Assembly: GCF_000412335.2 (NCBI RefSeq)
Contig: NZ_KE161030.1
Location: forward strand, 96,014-160,013
Direction of reading: 5' to 3'
DNA: 64,000 nt
Source of the DNA: Cedecea davisae DSM 4568
GTDB lineage: Bacteria; Pseudomonadota; Gammaproteobacteria; Enterobacterales; Enterobacteriaceae
A program made the position numbers and the translations under genes. Positions 1-9,038 of the stretch are shown in pieces. Numbering within the stretch: position 1 is the first letter of the stretch; each line of letters opens with the position of its first letter. Below the pieces are notes generated by a model. The model saw only the letters and a program-made list of their open reading frames with translations, was not told the DNA's origin and ran no database searches.

Positions 1-7
1 GTTCCCG

Positions 8-289
8 TCAGGGCATCATGGTTGGCCATTCCGCCGGCATGCGTGAGATTACGTTCACCAGCAGCTGCTTAAAGGATGCCCAGATAAGCGGGAAATCCTC
101 CAGCGTCAGGCCCAATAAACCCATAGCAAACCAGCATGACGCGGCGATGCCCAGCCCGCTGCAGGCAAATGCCAGTATCCGGTAGTCGGAGCGGCGAAAC
201 TGGATATTGAGGCTACTTGCCAGAAACATCAAAACGGCACTGACCAGCGGCCAGCGCAGCAAAAAAACGCCGGTAGTAATTGTTGCCAT
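8..289 (-). CDS. yjcB: YjcB family small inner-membrane protein
   Basis: A 93-residue hydrophobic protein with about three membrane segments: residues 5-25, a stretch around 38-60, and a third around 62-80. It matches E. coli YjcB in size and in position, immediately upstream of pdeC and divergent from it. No function is established for the family. The ATG at 287-289 and the stop at 8-10 are both inside the window. No enzymatic motif is visible. Call rests on length, hydrophobic profile and gene order. Confidence 0.85.
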   Translation of the reverse strand: MATITTGVFLLRWPLVSAVLMFLASSLNIQFRRSDYRILAFACSGLGIAASCWFAMGLLGLTLEDFPLIWASFKQLLVNVISRMPAEWPTMMP

Positions 290-719
290 TCACCTTATTC
301 CTCGAAAGCTGCAACTCTTCTGTTTGTTGCATCAATAATGTGAAGTCTATCACTATTGGGCATTTAATCACCAGTTTTGAGCGTGTTTTTCGTCGTTTTT
401 ATCGCCGGAAAGGCGTCTTTTTAGGCTGGAATTAGCCGCGCAGCGGTGAACATTTTGTTTATCTGACGTTTACCGCAATTTCGTTTAAATAATCATTCCC
501 TGCTGCTTTAACCCCAGAAAAAATCATATTCACTCGGCAGGTCAAATCTTAAGCTAAACAGTCTCCCGATTTAACTTATCTTATTGTTGCGCAAATTAAT
601 TTTCGCTGAGTTAACGCCTGAATCCTATTGCTAAAACAGGCTTTATGATGCAACGTAATCGGCGGTCATCAGGTGGTTCCGGTAAGACATAAAAAATGAG
701 CGGTTAATAGCAGGGACAT
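290..719. other. Intergenic region yjcB-pdeC without a gene
   Basis: 430 bases between the divergent yjcB and pdeC starts. It is AT-rich between about 470 and 620, as expected for promoters, but I see no convincing open frame, RNA gene or strong inverted repeat here. Confidence 0.6.
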
Positions 720-2327
720 GTGGGCATCATGGTGAAACGAGTCTATTTAAAGGTGTTGCGCACATCAGGATTTGTCCTGATGGTTTGCCTGCCGGTTATG
801 CTGGCTATCTATTTTGCGCATATGCGCGCAACCAGCGACACCCAGCAGCATCTGCACTCTTTTGGCAAGCTGGTGATGGAAAAGACGGAAATTGTCATCA
901 GCCACGTTAATGACGCCCGCAGCGAAGCCGAGAATTTTTCCGGAGATATATGTAGCCCGGAACATATGGCTAACATGCTGGATATTGTGCGCAGTAAACT
1001 TTTTGTCGCCGACTTAATTTACGCTAAAGGCAATCAGCTGCTTTGTTCTACCAGCTATAAACCGTTAAAACCCATTCCTGCCCCTCCGCCGACCTATACC
1101 CGCAAGCCGGATGTGGCAATTAACTATTATCTGGATACGCCTTTTTACGCCGGTCATAAAATGACTTATATGCGGCGTGGTAATTATATCGCGGTAATTA
1201 ATCCGCTCACCTGGTCGGAAGTTTTGTCTGAGGACGATTCTTTGGTCTACGGCGTGTTTGATACCGTCACCAGGAGTTTCTTTTCTTTAAGCTCCGGCGC
1301 CGATAGCGATCTGCTGCACGGCTTTATTCTGCGTGGAGAGAAAACCTTTACCCACGATAACCGCTTTTACACCATTAACTATTCGGCAAAAAGACCGATA
1401 GCGGTCATTGTTTCGACTTCAGAAACGCTATTTAACCGCCAGTGGTATCACCAGCTGACGCTGACTTTGCCGCTGGGTGTTATTTGCAGTCTTATAATTC
1501 TTATGATGTGGTCACGAACCCGACAGCAGCTTAATTCACCACGTCGTATGCTGCAAAGAGCGCTGGCCAGAAAACAGCTTAAGCTTCATTACCAGCCGAT
1601 AATTGATATTCAGAACGGCCACTGCGTTGGGGCAGAGGCGCTGCTGCGCTGGGTTAATTTTAACGGGCAGACCATCAGCCCCGGCACATTTATTCCGCTG
1701 GCTGAATCTGAAGGCTTGATTCAAAAAATATCAGACTATGTGGTGGATGCGGTATTTAAAGACTTTGGTGAGTTCCTCGCGGACCATCCGGGGCTGTACG
1801 TTTCGATAAATCTTTCGGCGGCGGATTTTCATTCTTCACGCCTGATTAATGTTCTCTCCGAACGCATTAAGACCTATAACATCAGGCCCGGGCAGATAAA
1901 AATTGAAGTTACCGAGCGTGGATTTATTGATGTTGAAAAAACCAGGCCGGTTATTCAGGAGTTTCGTAATGCCGGGTTTAAAGTGGCGATTGATGATTTT
2001 GGCACCGGTTATTCGAACCTGCACAACCTGCAATATTTAAACGTCGATATCTTAAAAATCGATAAAAGCTTTATTGATTCGGTCACCAGCGAGCGCGCCA
2101 GCCACTTACTGGTAGAACATATTATTGAAATAGCCCACAGCCTTAACCTGACGACTATCGCCGAAGGCGTGGAAACCGAAGCACAGCTTGCGTGGCTGGT
2201 GGAGCACGGCGTGGAGTTCTGCCAGGGCTGGTATTTTGCGAAGGCGCTTCCACCTCAGGAATTTATTGCCTGGCTGTATACGCCAGGCGGCATCAACCTT
2301 GCTTCCGGGCGAGCCACTCAGGCCTGA
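720..2327 (+). CDS. pdeC: Cyclic-di-GMP phosphodiesterase PdeC, CSS-motif sensor with EAL domain
   Basis: Hydrolyses c-di-GMP, lowering biofilm and matrix signalling; E. coli PdeC (YjcC) is controlled by the redox state of periplasmic cysteines. Visible parts: an N-terminal membrane helix (about residues 10-32), a periplasmic CSS-motif domain containing the LCSTS motif, a second membrane helix near 242-262, then a cytosolic EAL domain from about 275. The signature EALLRW starts at E306, and IKIEVTER, DFGTGYSNL, LKIDKSFID and EGVET follow, so the catalytic metal ligands look intact. I list the GTG at 720 because AGGGA lies a few bases upstream; the ATG at 729 (MVKRVYL) is an equally likely start. 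The last 10 bases overlap the 3' end of soxS on the other strand. The soxRS neighbourhood fits oxidative-stress control of this gene. Confidence 0.93.
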   Translation: MGIMVKRVYLKVLRTSGFVLMVCLPVMLAIYFAHMRATSDTQQHLHSFGKLVMEKTEIVISHVNDARSEAENFSGDICSPEHMANMLDIVRSKLFVADLIYAKGNQLLCSTSYKPLKPIPAPPPTYTRKPDVAINYYLDTPFYAGHKMTYMRRGNYIAVINPLTWSEVLSEDDSLVYGVFDTVTRSFFSLSSGADSDLLHGFILRGEKTFTHDNRFYTINYSAKRPIAVIVSTSETLFNRQWYHQLTLTLPLGVICSLIILMMWSRTRQQLNSPRRMLQRALARKQLKLHYQPIIDIQNGHCVGAEALLRWVNFNGQTISPGTFIPLAESEGLIQKISDYVVDAVFKDFGEFLADHPGLYVSINLSAADFHSSRLINVLSERIKTYNIRPGQIKIEVTERGFIDVEKTRPVIQEFRNAGFKVAIDDFGTGYSNLHNLQYLNVDILKIDKSFIDSVTSERASHLLVEHIIEIAHSLNLTTIAEGVETEAQLAWLVEHGVEFCQGWYFAKALPPQEFIAWLYTPGGINLASGRATQA

Positions 2328-2641
2328 TGGCGGTAGTCCGTTGGCGTGCGGTCGAATTCACGGCGAAACACGCGGGAGAAGGTTTGCTGCGAGACGTAGC
2401 CGTAGTCCATAGCGATATCAAAAATTGGCCGCTGAGTGGTTCTTAGCTCGGTAGCCGCCATCAGCAGGCGGCGCTGGCGAATATAGTCGCCCAGCGTTTG
2501 ATGCATCACGGTGCGGAACATCCGCTGCAAATACCACTTTGAATAACCGGATTTTTTTGCCACCACGTCGATGTTAAGCGGCTGGTCAATATGTTCATCA
2601 ATCCATTCAGTCAGCGTATAAATGATGTCCTGGTGAGCCAT
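2318..2641 (-). CDS. soxS: SoxS, superoxide response AraC-family activator
   Basis: A 107-residue single-domain AraC/XylS activator of the superoxide regulon, made when oxidised SoxR fires its promoter. Both helix-turn-helix units are visible: the first around residues 22-45 (IDVVAKKSGYSKWYLQRMFR) and the second around 70-95 (DIAMDYGYVSQQTFSRVFRR). Length equals E. coli SoxS. It is divergent from soxR, with the shared operator-promoter at 2684-2714, and it runs tail to tail into pdeC. Confidence 0.97.
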   Translation of the reverse strand: MAHQDIIYTLTEWIDEHIDQPLNIDVVAKKSGYSKWYLQRMFRTVMHQTLGDYIRQRRLLMAATELRTTQRPIFDIAMDYGYVSQQTFSRVFRREFDRTPTDYRHQA

Positions 2642-2683
2642 GAGTCGTCCTCATTTACGGGTTAGCAAGTTTCGTTGAGCCGG

Positions 2684-2714
2684 AGTATAATTCCTCAAGT
2701 TAACTTGAGGTAAA
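2684..2714 (-). promoter_or_regulatory. soxS promoter with SoxR operator in its spacer
   Basis: On the minus strand -35 TTTACC (2709-2714) and -10 TATACT (2684-2689) are separated by 19 bp. The 18-bp palindrome CCTCAAGTTAACTTGAGG (2693-2710) fills the spacer. This is the standard SoxR arrangement: a MerR-family regulator untwists an over-long spacer to activate transcription. The same site sits just upstream of the soxR start, so SoxR can also limit its own expression. Confidence 0.95.
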
Positions 2715-2721
2715 GAGCATT

Positions 2722-3177
2722 GTGGAAAAGAAAATCTCTCGACTAAAAACGTTGTTAACGCCGGGCGAAGTCGCAAAGCGCAGCGGCGTGGCGGTTTCCG
2801 CGCTGCATTTTTACGAAAGCAAAGGGTTGATTAAAAGTACGCGGAACGCGGGCAATCAGCGGCGCTACCAGCGCGATGTGCTGCGAACGGTGGCGATAAT
2901 CAAAATAGCCCAGCGCATCGGCATTCCGCTCAGCACCGTAGGTGACGCCTTTGGCGTGCTGCCTGACGGGCATTCGATCAACAAAAACGACTGGAAGAAG
3001 CTCTCTTCGCAATGGCGTGAGGAGCTGAATCACCGCATTGCCACGCTGACCGCGCTGCGTGATGAGCTAAACGGCTGCATCGGGTGCGGCTGTCTGTCCG
3101 GGGTGGACTGCCCGCTGCGTAACCCTGGCGACAAACTCGGCGAGCAGGGCACCGGCGCCCGCCTGCTGGAAGACTAA
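2722..3177 (+). CDS. soxR: SoxR, [2Fe-2S] redox-sensing MerR-family regulator
   Basis: Senses superoxide and redox-cycling drugs by oxidation of a [2Fe-2S] cluster and activates soxS. The MerR winged helix is at residues 13-80 ([20 protein letters not shown]). The cluster ligands are in [12 protein letters not shown], giving C119, C122, C124 and C130, the same numbering as in E. coli. Translation starts at GTG 2722, only 12 bases after the operator palindrome, so the leader is very short. It is divergent from soxS, and its 3' end meets the convergent sRNA SraL and a shared terminator. Confidence 0.97.
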   Translation: MEKKISRLKTLLTPGEVAKRSGVAVSALHFYESKGLIKSTRNAGNQRRYQRDVLRTVAIIKIAQRIGIPLSTVGDAFGVLPDGHSINKNDWKKLSSQWREELNHRIATLTALRDELNGCIGCGCLSGVDCPLRNPGDKLGEQGTGARLLED

Positions 3178-3189
3178 ATCTCTCACTGC

Positions 3190-3332
3190 ATAAAAAACTA
3201 AAGCGCCACAAGGGCGCTTTAGTTTTATTCCCGGTCTTTGTCTTTCGCTCTATCCCGCTCTGGCAGGAGGGTTTCCCCCGACATCAACGCCCCTCAATTA
3301 CGCTTTCTCAGGAGGTTCCGGTCTGCGTTGAT
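3190..3332 (-). ncRNA. sraL: Small RNA SraL (RyjA)
   Basis: The minus-strand sequence beginning ATCAACGCAGACCGGAACC, running through a GTCGGGGGAAACCCTCC hairpin and a GGGATAGAGCGAAAGACAAA segment into the GCGCC...GGCGC terminator, matches my recollection of the E. coli/Salmonella SraL RNA of about 140 nt at this same locus, convergent with soxR. A TACACT -10 box lies at 3339-3344 on the minus strand, 6 to 7 bases before the inferred start near 3332, fitting the reported RpoS dependence. SraL is described as an Hfq-binding regulator whose known target is the trigger factor mRNA. End points are estimated from homology and the terminator. Confidence 0.86.
3194..3226. terminator. Bidirectional terminator shared by soxR and sraL
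   Basis: A perfect 14-bp stem (3194-3207 paired with 3213-3226; AAAACTAAAGCGCC and its complement) around a 5-base loop. The outer arms are A-rich on one side and T-rich on the other, so it ends with a U tract in either direction. It serves soxR on the plus strand and SraL on the minus strand. Confidence 0.92.
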
Positions 3333-3460
3333 AATTAAAGTGTAGGCCCCACCCCGAACTTCGCAAGGTCAATTTGCTCTTTTTTTGTACATTTTTTGAC
3401 GGGCTTTTCGGGAGCGTGTTTCCTATAGTTACTCCATCAGGCTAAACAAAAGGTTACCGA

Positions 3461-4129
3461 ATGCTGACGGTTCATCATCTCAATAACTCTCGCTCACAAC
3501 GCGTTCTCTGGATGCTGGAAGAGCTGGAGCTGCCTTATCAAATCATTCGCTATCAGCGTGAACCGACCATGCTGGCGCCGGAGGCGTTAAAGAAAATTCA
3601 CCCGCTGGGTAAATCGCCGGTGGTGGAAGATAACGGCCACATCCTCGCGGAGTCAGGCGCAATCCTCGAATACCTGCAGGAGAGTTACGACCAAGAGGGC
3701 CGCCTTAAGCCCGCAGAGATAAACGACAAGCTGCAATATCGATTCTGGCTGCATTATGCCGAAGGGTCGCTCATGCCGCTGTTGCTGCTGAAACTGGTCT
3801 TTAGTCGCCTGGGTAAAGCGCCGGTTCCCTGGCCGCTGCGTCCGGTCGGCAAAGCGCTGGGGCAGGGAGTGCAAAAGGCGTATCTCAATAAGCAAATTGC
3901 CACCCATGCTCGCTACATTGAAGGGCACCTGAGCCAGTTCCCGTGGTTTGCCGGGCAGCAGTTCAGCGCGGCGGACATCCAGATGAGCTTCCCGGTTGCC
4001 GCGCTCCTTGCTCGCGGGGAGGTGAATGATATGCCGCATACCCAGGCATGGATGAAAAACGTGCAAATGCGGCCTGCGTGGCAGCGGGCGCTGAACCAGG
4101 GTGGGCCGTTTGAGATCCCCGGCGACTAA
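3461..4129 (+). CDS. Glutathione S-transferase family protein
   Basis: A 222-residue cytosolic GST. The thioredoxin-like N-terminal domain (residues 1-80) shows the VHHLNNSRSQRVLWMLEEL start, the cis-proline segment GKSPVVED and the glutathione-binding ESGAILEYL. A helical C-terminal domain follows (about 90-215). It probably conjugates or reduces with glutathione; the substrate cannot be told. K-12 has no GST at this place between soxR and ghxP, so it is an added gene relative to that strain, beside the oxidative-stress locus. ATG 3461 is preceded by AAAGGTTACCGA, an acceptable ribosome site. It stands alone with its own 128-base upstream region. Confidence 0.88.
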   Translation: MLTVHHLNNSRSQRVLWMLEELELPYQIIRYQREPTMLAPEALKKIHPLGKSPVVEDNGHILAESGAILEYLQESYDQEGRLKPAEINDKLQYRFWLHYAEGSLMPLLLLKLVFSRLGKAPVPWPLRPVGKALGQGVQKAYLNKQIATHARYIEGHLSQFPWFAGQQFSAADIQMSFPVAALLARGEVNDMPHTQAWMKNVQMRPAWQRALNQGGPFEIPGD

Positions 4130-4335
4130 TTTTTGAATCGGGTGAAAACTGCGCCAACAGTTTGCTGTTTTGTTGCGAAATTGCGCATCGACGATAACGT
4201 TTGCGCATGATGCGGTGATTTATTCATCAGCTGGGCATATTTTCCACGAAAAGCGCAAAAGTTAGGTTGAAAATCCCGTAAGGAAGGCTGGATAATCGTT
4301 TGCCTTAATTCTGATACACCGATTTGTCTGTGCGG

Positions 4336-4351
4336 AGTTAAACGTTTGCTT
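4336..4351 (-). promoter_or_regulatory. Candidate PurR operator upstream of ghxP
   Basis: Read on the minus strand, AAGCAAACGTTTAACT fits the PurR consensus ANGCAANCGNTTNCNT at all defined positions but one. It lies about 116 bases before ghxP, a purine permease known to be in the PurR regulon of E. coli. An inverted repeat TTGTGAC-N9-GTCACAA follows at 4354-4376. The rest of the 337-base GST-ghxP gap shows no gene. Confidence 0.65.
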
Positions 4352-4466
4352 TTTTGTGACACCCCTTTTGTCACAATCGTAGCGCAGGGAGACAACGTTT
4401 AACTGGCAGCGGGTTGTCCACCGCCCGGGCAAACGTCATTCTAAAAATCTCAGGGGATTTTTCACT

Positions 4467-5816
4467 ATGTCTACACCTTCTCCGCGTGCCGGCGGCTCAC
4501 TCGACGCCTGGTTCAAAGTTTCTGCACGTGGCAGTACCGTGCGCCAGGAAGTTGTCGCCGGTCTGACAACCTTCCTCGCCATGGTTTACTCCGTGATAGT
4601 GGTCCCGGGCATGCTCGGCAAAGCCGGTTTCCCTCCGGCGGCGGTCTTCGTCTCCACCTGTCTGGTTGCGGGCGTTGGCTCCATCGTGATGGGGCTGTGG
4701 GCAAACCTGCCGCTGGCCATCGGCTGCGCCATCTCGTTGACCGCATTCACCGCTTTCAGCCTGGTGCTCGGCCAGCACATCAGCGTGCCGGTTGCACTCG
4801 GTGCGGTATTCCTGATGGGCGTGCTGTTTACCATTATCTCCGCCACCGGCATTCGTAGCTGGATTTTACGCAACCTGCCAATGGGCGTTGCCCACGGCAC
4901 CGGGATTGGCATCGGCCTGTTCCTGCTGTTGATTGCCGCTAACGGCGTGGGCCTGGTTATCAAGAACCCGCTGGACGGTCTGCCGGTTGCGCTGGGCCAC
5001 TTTGCCAGCTTCCCGGTAATCATGTCGCTGATTGGCCTGGCGGTGATTATCGGCCTGGAAAAACTGAAAGTACCGGGCGGTATTCTGCTGACCATTATCG
5101 GGGTTTCGATCATCGGCCTGATTTTTGACCCGAATGTTCACTTCTCCGGTATCTTCGCTATGCCTTCCCTTAGCGATGATAAAGGCAATTCGCTGATTGG
5201 CAGCCTCGACATCATGGGCGCGCTGAACCCGATTGTGCTGCCAAGCGTGCTGGCGCTGGTCATGACCGCGGTATTTGACGCAACCGGCACTATCCGCGCG
5301 GTTGCCGGTCAGGCAAACCTGCTGGATAAAGACGGCCAGATTATCGACGGCGGCAAAGCGCTGACAACCGACTCCCTGAGCAGCGTGTTCTCAGGCCTGG
5401 TGGGTGCGGCTCCGGCGGCGGTTTACATCGAGTCAGCAGCGGGTACGGCGGCGGGCGGTAAAACCGGCCTGACAGCCATCACCGTTGGCGTGCTGTTCCT
5501 GCTTATCCTGTTCCTCTCCCCGCTCTCCTATCTGGTTCCTGCCTACGCAACCGCTCCGGCGCTGATGTATGTTGGCCTGCTGATGCTGAGCAACGTGGCA
5601 AAAATCGACTTTGCCGACTTCGTAGATGCGATGGCTGGCCTGATAACTGCGGTCTTCATCGTGCTGACCTGTAATATCGTTACCGGCATCATGATCGGCT
5701 TTGCTTCTCTGGTTATCGGCCGCGTAGTGTCCGGCGAATGGCGCAAGCTGAATATCGGCACCGTGGTTATTGCCGTGGCGCTGGTGGCGTTCTACGCCGG
5801 TGGCTGGGCAATCTGA
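4467..5816 (+). CDS. ghxP: Guanine/hypoxanthine permease GhxP
   Basis: A 449-residue inner-membrane proton symporter of the NCS2/AzgA-like family, taking up guanine and hypoxanthine for salvage. The N-terminal [28 protein letters not shown] block is typical of the AzgA subfamily, and strongly hydrophobic segments run through residues 27-449. Substrate-site segments [13 protein letters not shown] and [20 protein letters not shown] are present. Length equals E. coli GhxP (YjcD, 449). The start has AGGGG at -13 to -9. A candidate PurR box precedes it and a rho-independent terminator follows, so it is probably monocistronic. Confidence 0.94.
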   Translation: MSTPSPRAGGSLDAWFKVSARGSTVRQEVVAGLTTFLAMVYSVIVVPGMLGKAGFPPAAVFVSTCLVAGVGSIVMGLWANLPLAIGCAISLTAFTAFSLVLGQHISVPVALGAVFLMGVLFTIISATGIRSWILRNLPMGVAHGTGIGIGLFLLLIAANGVGLVIKNPLDGLPVALGHFASFPVIMSLIGLAVIIGLEKLKVPGGILLTIIGVSIIGLIFDPNVHFSGIFAMPSLSDDKGNSLIGSLDIMGALNPIVLPSVLALVMTAVFDATGTIRAVAGQANLLDKDGQIIDGGKALTTDSLSSVFSGLVGAAPAAVYIESAAGTAAGGKTGLTAITVGVLFLLILFLSPLSYLVPAYATAPALMYVGLLMLSNVAKIDFADFVDAMAGLITAVFIVLTCNIVTGIMIGFASLVIGRVVSGEWRKLNIGTVVIAVALVAFYAGGWAI

Positions 5817-5828
5817 TTTTCAATTCGT

Positions 5829-5857
5829 GCGGGTTGCGTTCTGTAACCCGCCGCTTT
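5829..5857 (+). terminator. Terminator after ghxP
   Basis: Stem GCGGGTT (5829-5835) pairs with AACCCGC (5845-5851), followed by CGCTTTT. It lies 12 bases after the ghxP stop. Confidence 0.7.
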
Positions 5858-5960
5858 TCCTCTCTTCGGGCATTTCCGGTTCCAATGTGGTGCAAAAAGT
5901 TGTTTTATTATTAAAACAACCTTCAAAGGTGGCACTTCACACATCGCTTACAAGGAAAAC

Positions 5961-7607
5961 ATGGAAATTTTCTTTACCATCCTCATTATGACCCTCGTGG
6001 TTTCGCTCTCCGGAGTGGCAACACGCATGTTGCCCTTCCAGATCCCGCTCCCTCTGATGCAAATCGCCATTGGCGCGCTGCTGGCGTGGCCGCATTTTGG
6101 CCTGCACGTTGAATTTGACCCGGAACTGTTCCTGGTGCTGTTTATCCCGCCGCTGCTGTTTGCCGACGGCTGGAAAACGCCGACCCATGAGTTTCTTAAC
6201 CATGGGCGGGAGATTATCGGCCTTGCGCTGGTGCTGGTGCTGGTCACCGTGGTCGGGATCGGCTTCCTGATTTACTTCCTGGTGCCGGGTATTCCGCTAA
6301 TTCCTGCTTTTGCGCTGGCGGCGGTGCTGTCGCCGACGGATGCCGTGGCGCTGTCTGGGATTGTTGGCGAAGGGCGCATCCCGAAAAAAATCATGGGGAT
6401 TTTGCAGGGCGAGGCGCTGATGAACGACGCCTCTGGCCTGGTATCGCTGAAGATGGCGGTCGCCGTTGCCGTGGGTACAATGGTGTTCACCGTTGGCGGA
6501 GCATCGCTTGAGTTCTTTAAGGTAGCGATTGGCGGCCTGCTGGCGGGGATTGCCGTCAGCCTGCTGTACGGTAAGTCGCTGCGCCTGATGAGCCGCTGGA
6601 GCGGCGATGAACCGGCAACTCAAATTCTGCTGCTGCTGCTGTTACCGTTCGCCTCTTATCTGATTGCCGAACATATTGGCGTTTCGGGCATCCTGGCTGC
6701 GGTTGCCGCGGGGATGACCATTACCCGGTCCGGCGTATTACGCAGCGCACCGCTCGCTATGCGCCTGCGTGCAAACAGCGTCTGGGCGATGCTGGAATTT
6801 GTCTTCAACGGCATGGTGTTCCTGCTGTTGGGCCTGCAACTGCCCGGCATTCTTGAGACCTCCGTAGCGGCGGCAAATGCCGACCCGAACGTAGAGTTGT
6901 GGATGCTGTTCCTCGACGTGGGCATGATTTATTTCGCGTTGATTGCCGTGCGTTTCCTGTGGCTGTGGTCGATGAAGCGCATTAGCCTTCGCTTTATGAA
7001 AAAGCGCCCGCTGGAGTTTGGCTCGTTTACCACGCGTGAGCTGTGCATCGCCTCTTTCGCCGGGGTACGCGGAGCAATTACTCTCGCCGGTGTGCTCTCT
7101 ATTCCGCTGTTCCTGGGAGACGGTACGCCGTTCCCGGCTCGCTATGAGCTTATCTTCCTCTCCGCTGGCGTTATCCTGTTCTCGCTGTTTGCCGGGGTCA
7201 TTATGCTGCCTATCCTGCTGAGAAACGTCGAAGTGGGGGACAAAACGGTAGCGCGTAAGGAAGAGCGGCTGGCGCGTTCGGCAACGGCTGAAGTCGCGAT
7301 CGTTGCCATTCAGAAAATGGAAGAACGCCTTGCAGCGGATAGCGAAGAGAACATAGATGACCAGCTTTTGAAAGAGGTCAGTTCAAGGGTTATCGGCAAC
7401 TTACGCCGCCGCGCCGACGGGCGTAATGATGTTGAAAGCAGCGAGCTGGAAGAGAATCTTGAACGCCGCTTCCGCCTCACCGCGCTGCGTTCGGAGCGCG
7501 CGGAGCTTTACCATCTGCGTGCTACCCAGCAAATCAGCAACGAGACCCTGCAAAAGCTGCTGCACGATCTCGACCTGCTTGAAGCGCTGCTGATCGAACG
7601 TCAGTAA
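5961..7607 (+). CDS. yjcE: Na+/H+ (CPA1-type) antiporter YjcE
   Basis: A 548-residue monovalent cation/proton antiporter of the inner membrane. About 12 membrane helices fill residues 1-420. The CPA1 ion-binding region is visible as SPTDAVALSGI (about residues 125-135) and as GEALMNDASGLVSLK with the paired N-D (about 149-163). A charged cytoplasmic tail rich in E and R (about 425-548) is predicted helical. Length matches E. coli YjcE (549). ATG 5961 has AAGGAAAA at -11. The downstream LysR gene is convergent, five bases away. Confidence 0.93.
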   Translation: MEIFFTILIMTLVVSLSGVATRMLPFQIPLPLMQIAIGALLAWPHFGLHVEFDPELFLVLFIPPLLFADGWKTPTHEFLNHGREIIGLALVLVLVTVVGIGFLIYFLVPGIPLIPAFALAAVLSPTDAVALSGIVGEGRIPKKIMGILQGEALMNDASGLVSLKMAVAVAVGTMVFTVGGASLEFFKVAIGGLLAGIAVSLLYGKSLRLMSRWSGDEPATQILLLLLLPFASYLIAEHIGVSGILAAVAAGMTITRSGVLRSAPLAMRLRANSVWAMLEFVFNGMVFLLLGLQLPGILETSVAAANADPNVELWMLFLDVGMIYFALIAVRFLWLWSMKRISLRFMKKRPLEFGSFTTRELCIASFAGVRGAITLAGVLSIPLFLGDGTPFPARYELIFLSAGVILFSLFAGVIMLPILLRNVEVGDKTVARKEERLARSATAEVAIVAIQKMEERLAADSEENIDDQLLKEVSSRVIGNLRRRADGRNDVESSELEENLERRFRLTALRSERAELYHLRATQQISNETLQKLLHDLDLLEALLIERQ

Positions 7608-7612
7608 ACCGC

Positions 7613-8512
7613 TTAGTTCTGGCCTGCCTCAAGCGCGGGCCAGAACTCTCTGCAACAATCTATCCACGCCTGCGCGCTCTGCGAAATATAAACCCCTTCG
7701 CGCCAAATCATGCCCAGTTGCCAACTTAAATCGCTGTTCAGCGGGAGCCACATCAGCGTGGTGTGATCCAGCTTCTGGCAAATTGGCTCGGGAAGGATGG
7801 CGATGCCCACGCCGCCCTGGACCATTGCGGCCAGGAAATCCCACTGCCCGCTGCGTACCGCGATGCGCGGCGTAAACCCGTGGGACTCAAAAAGCTGCAT
7901 CAGCTGGCGGCTAAGGGAAAAATCTTCGTTGTAGATAAGCAGCGGGTGTTCGGCAAGTTCCGCCGGGTCAACGCTGGTGCGGCCCAGCCACGGGCCTGAG
8001 CGGGGCACCAGCACGCAAAGCGGGTGGCGAAACAGCGGCAGCACGGTGAAGACGCTTTCGTCCTCAACCGGCATGGCGGTGACCGCTAAATCCAGCTCGC
8101 CGTTAAGTACAGCCTGCTGGACAGTCAGGCCGCCAAATTCGGAGATTTTAAATTCAACGCCGGGATAACGATGCTGATAAACGCCAATCGGGCCGGTCAT
8201 CAGGGTGCCGACCATCGGCGGAATACCCAGCCGTAATACGCCGTTGGTGAGCTGCTTGATGTCGTTAAGCTCGGCTTCCAGCTGGCGGAACTCGGCCAGA
8301 ATAGCCAGCCCGCGCTGGAAGACCACCTGCCCGGTATCGGTAAGCAACAGGCGGCGGCCGTCGCGGATCAGCAGCGTGCAGTTCAGCTCATCTTCGAGAT
8401 TACGCAGCATCTTGCTGATGGTCGGCTGCGTGACGAACATCTTCTCCGCCGCGCGAGTGAAGCTCTGCTGGCGTACCACTTCAACGAAGTAACGCAGCGT
8501 TCTGATGTCCAT
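7613..8512 (-). CDS. LysR-family transcriptional regulator (CidR-like)
   Basis: A 299-residue LysR regulator: winged helix at residues 3-62 (MDIRTLRYFVEVVRQQSFTR start, TQPTISKMLRNLEDELN recognition helix), linker helix, then a periplasmic-binding-like effector domain (about 90-295). It is divergent from the CidA/LrgA-CidB/LrgB pair with a 100-base gap, the usual layout for a regulator of those genes. In CidR proteins the signal is acetate or pyruvate overflow; here that is inference, though acetate genes lie next door. The intergenic sequence holds ATGCATGCAATGATTTTAAT, a possible binding site near 8530-8550. Confidence 0.85.
   Translation of the reverse strand: MDIRTLRYFVEVVRQQSFTRAAEKMFVTQPTISKMLRNLEDELNCTLLIRDGRRLLLTDTGQVVFQRGLAILAEFRQLEAELNDIKQLTNGVLRLGIPPMVGTLMTGPIGVYQHRYPGVEFKISEFGGLTVQQAVLNGELDLAVTAMPVEDESVFTVLPLFRHPLCVLVPRSGPWLGRTSVDPAELAEHPLLIYNEDFSLSRQLMQLFESHGFTPRIAVRSGQWDFLAAMVQGGVGIAILPEPICQKLDHTTLMWLPLNSDLSWQLGMIWREGVYISQSAQAWIDCCREFWPALEAGQN
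7615..7647 (+). terminator. Hairpin terminator between yjcE and the convergent LysR gene
   Basis: A perfect 10-bp stem, AGTTCTGGCC (7615-7624) with GGCCAGAACT (7638-7647), starting eight bases after the yjcE stop and lying within the last codons of the opposing LysR gene. There is no clear T run, so rho-independent function is likely but not certain. Confidence 0.5.
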
Positions 8513-8612
8513 AACTATTCCTGTTGACTATGCATGCAATGATTTTAATTCATTTCAGTAGCGATTAACCGCTATCTATAATCGTGGCTGGTATTTTTGG
8601 AGAATGCATATC

Positions 8613-9038
8613 ATGGCTCTGGCGTTAGGTCGTTTTACGCCTGCTGTAATTCATAGCCTGCGGGTTCCCGTCCAGGTCGCGCTGTACGCCGGGCTTTTTG
8701 TTTTTGCCGAACAGCTTGTGGCCTGGGGGCACTTGCCGCTTCCCGCCAACCTGGTTGGCATGCTGTTGTTACTGGCGTTGATTATTTTCCGCATCGTGCC
8801 GCTGAAATGGGTACGAGAAGGCTCAAAGTGGCTGCTGGCGGAAATGCTGCTGTTCTTTGTACCGGCGGTCGTCGCGGTAGTTAACTACGCCCAACTGCTT
8901 ATGGTGGACGGCTGGCGCATCTTCGTGGTGATTGCGGTCAGCACGCTGCTGGTGCTCGGTAGCACGGCGTGGGTGGTGGAAAAAGTTTACCGCTTTGAAC
9001 TGGCGCGCGAAGCCCGCAGGCAGACTAAACATGACTAA
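8613..9038 (+). CDS. CidA/LrgA family holin-like membrane protein
   Basis: A 141-residue protein with four predicted membrane helices and the family pattern LPLPANLVGMLLLLALI followed by LLFFVPAVVAVVNY. The family forms holin-like oligomers linked to murein hydrolase control and, in more recent work, to pyruvate/acetate movement. I chose ATG 8613 because GGAGA at 8599-8603 is correctly spaced for it; ATG 8604 abuts the ribosome site. Its 3' end overlaps the LrgB start by 8 bases, so the two are co-translated. E. coli YohJ is the nearest named relative, but it sits elsewhere on the K-12 map. Confidence 0.88.
   Translation: MALALGRFTPAVIHSLRVPVQVALYAGLFVFAEQLVAWGHLPLPANLVGMLLLLALIIFRIVPLKWVREGSKWLLAEMLLFFVPAVVAVVNYAQLLMVDGWRIFVVIAVSTLLVLGSTAWVVEKVYRFELAREARRQTKHD

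Noticed and set aside
3396-3429. TTGACG and TATAGT before the GST gene as a promoter
   Set aside because: Spacer is 22 bases, too long for a standard sigma-70 promoter.
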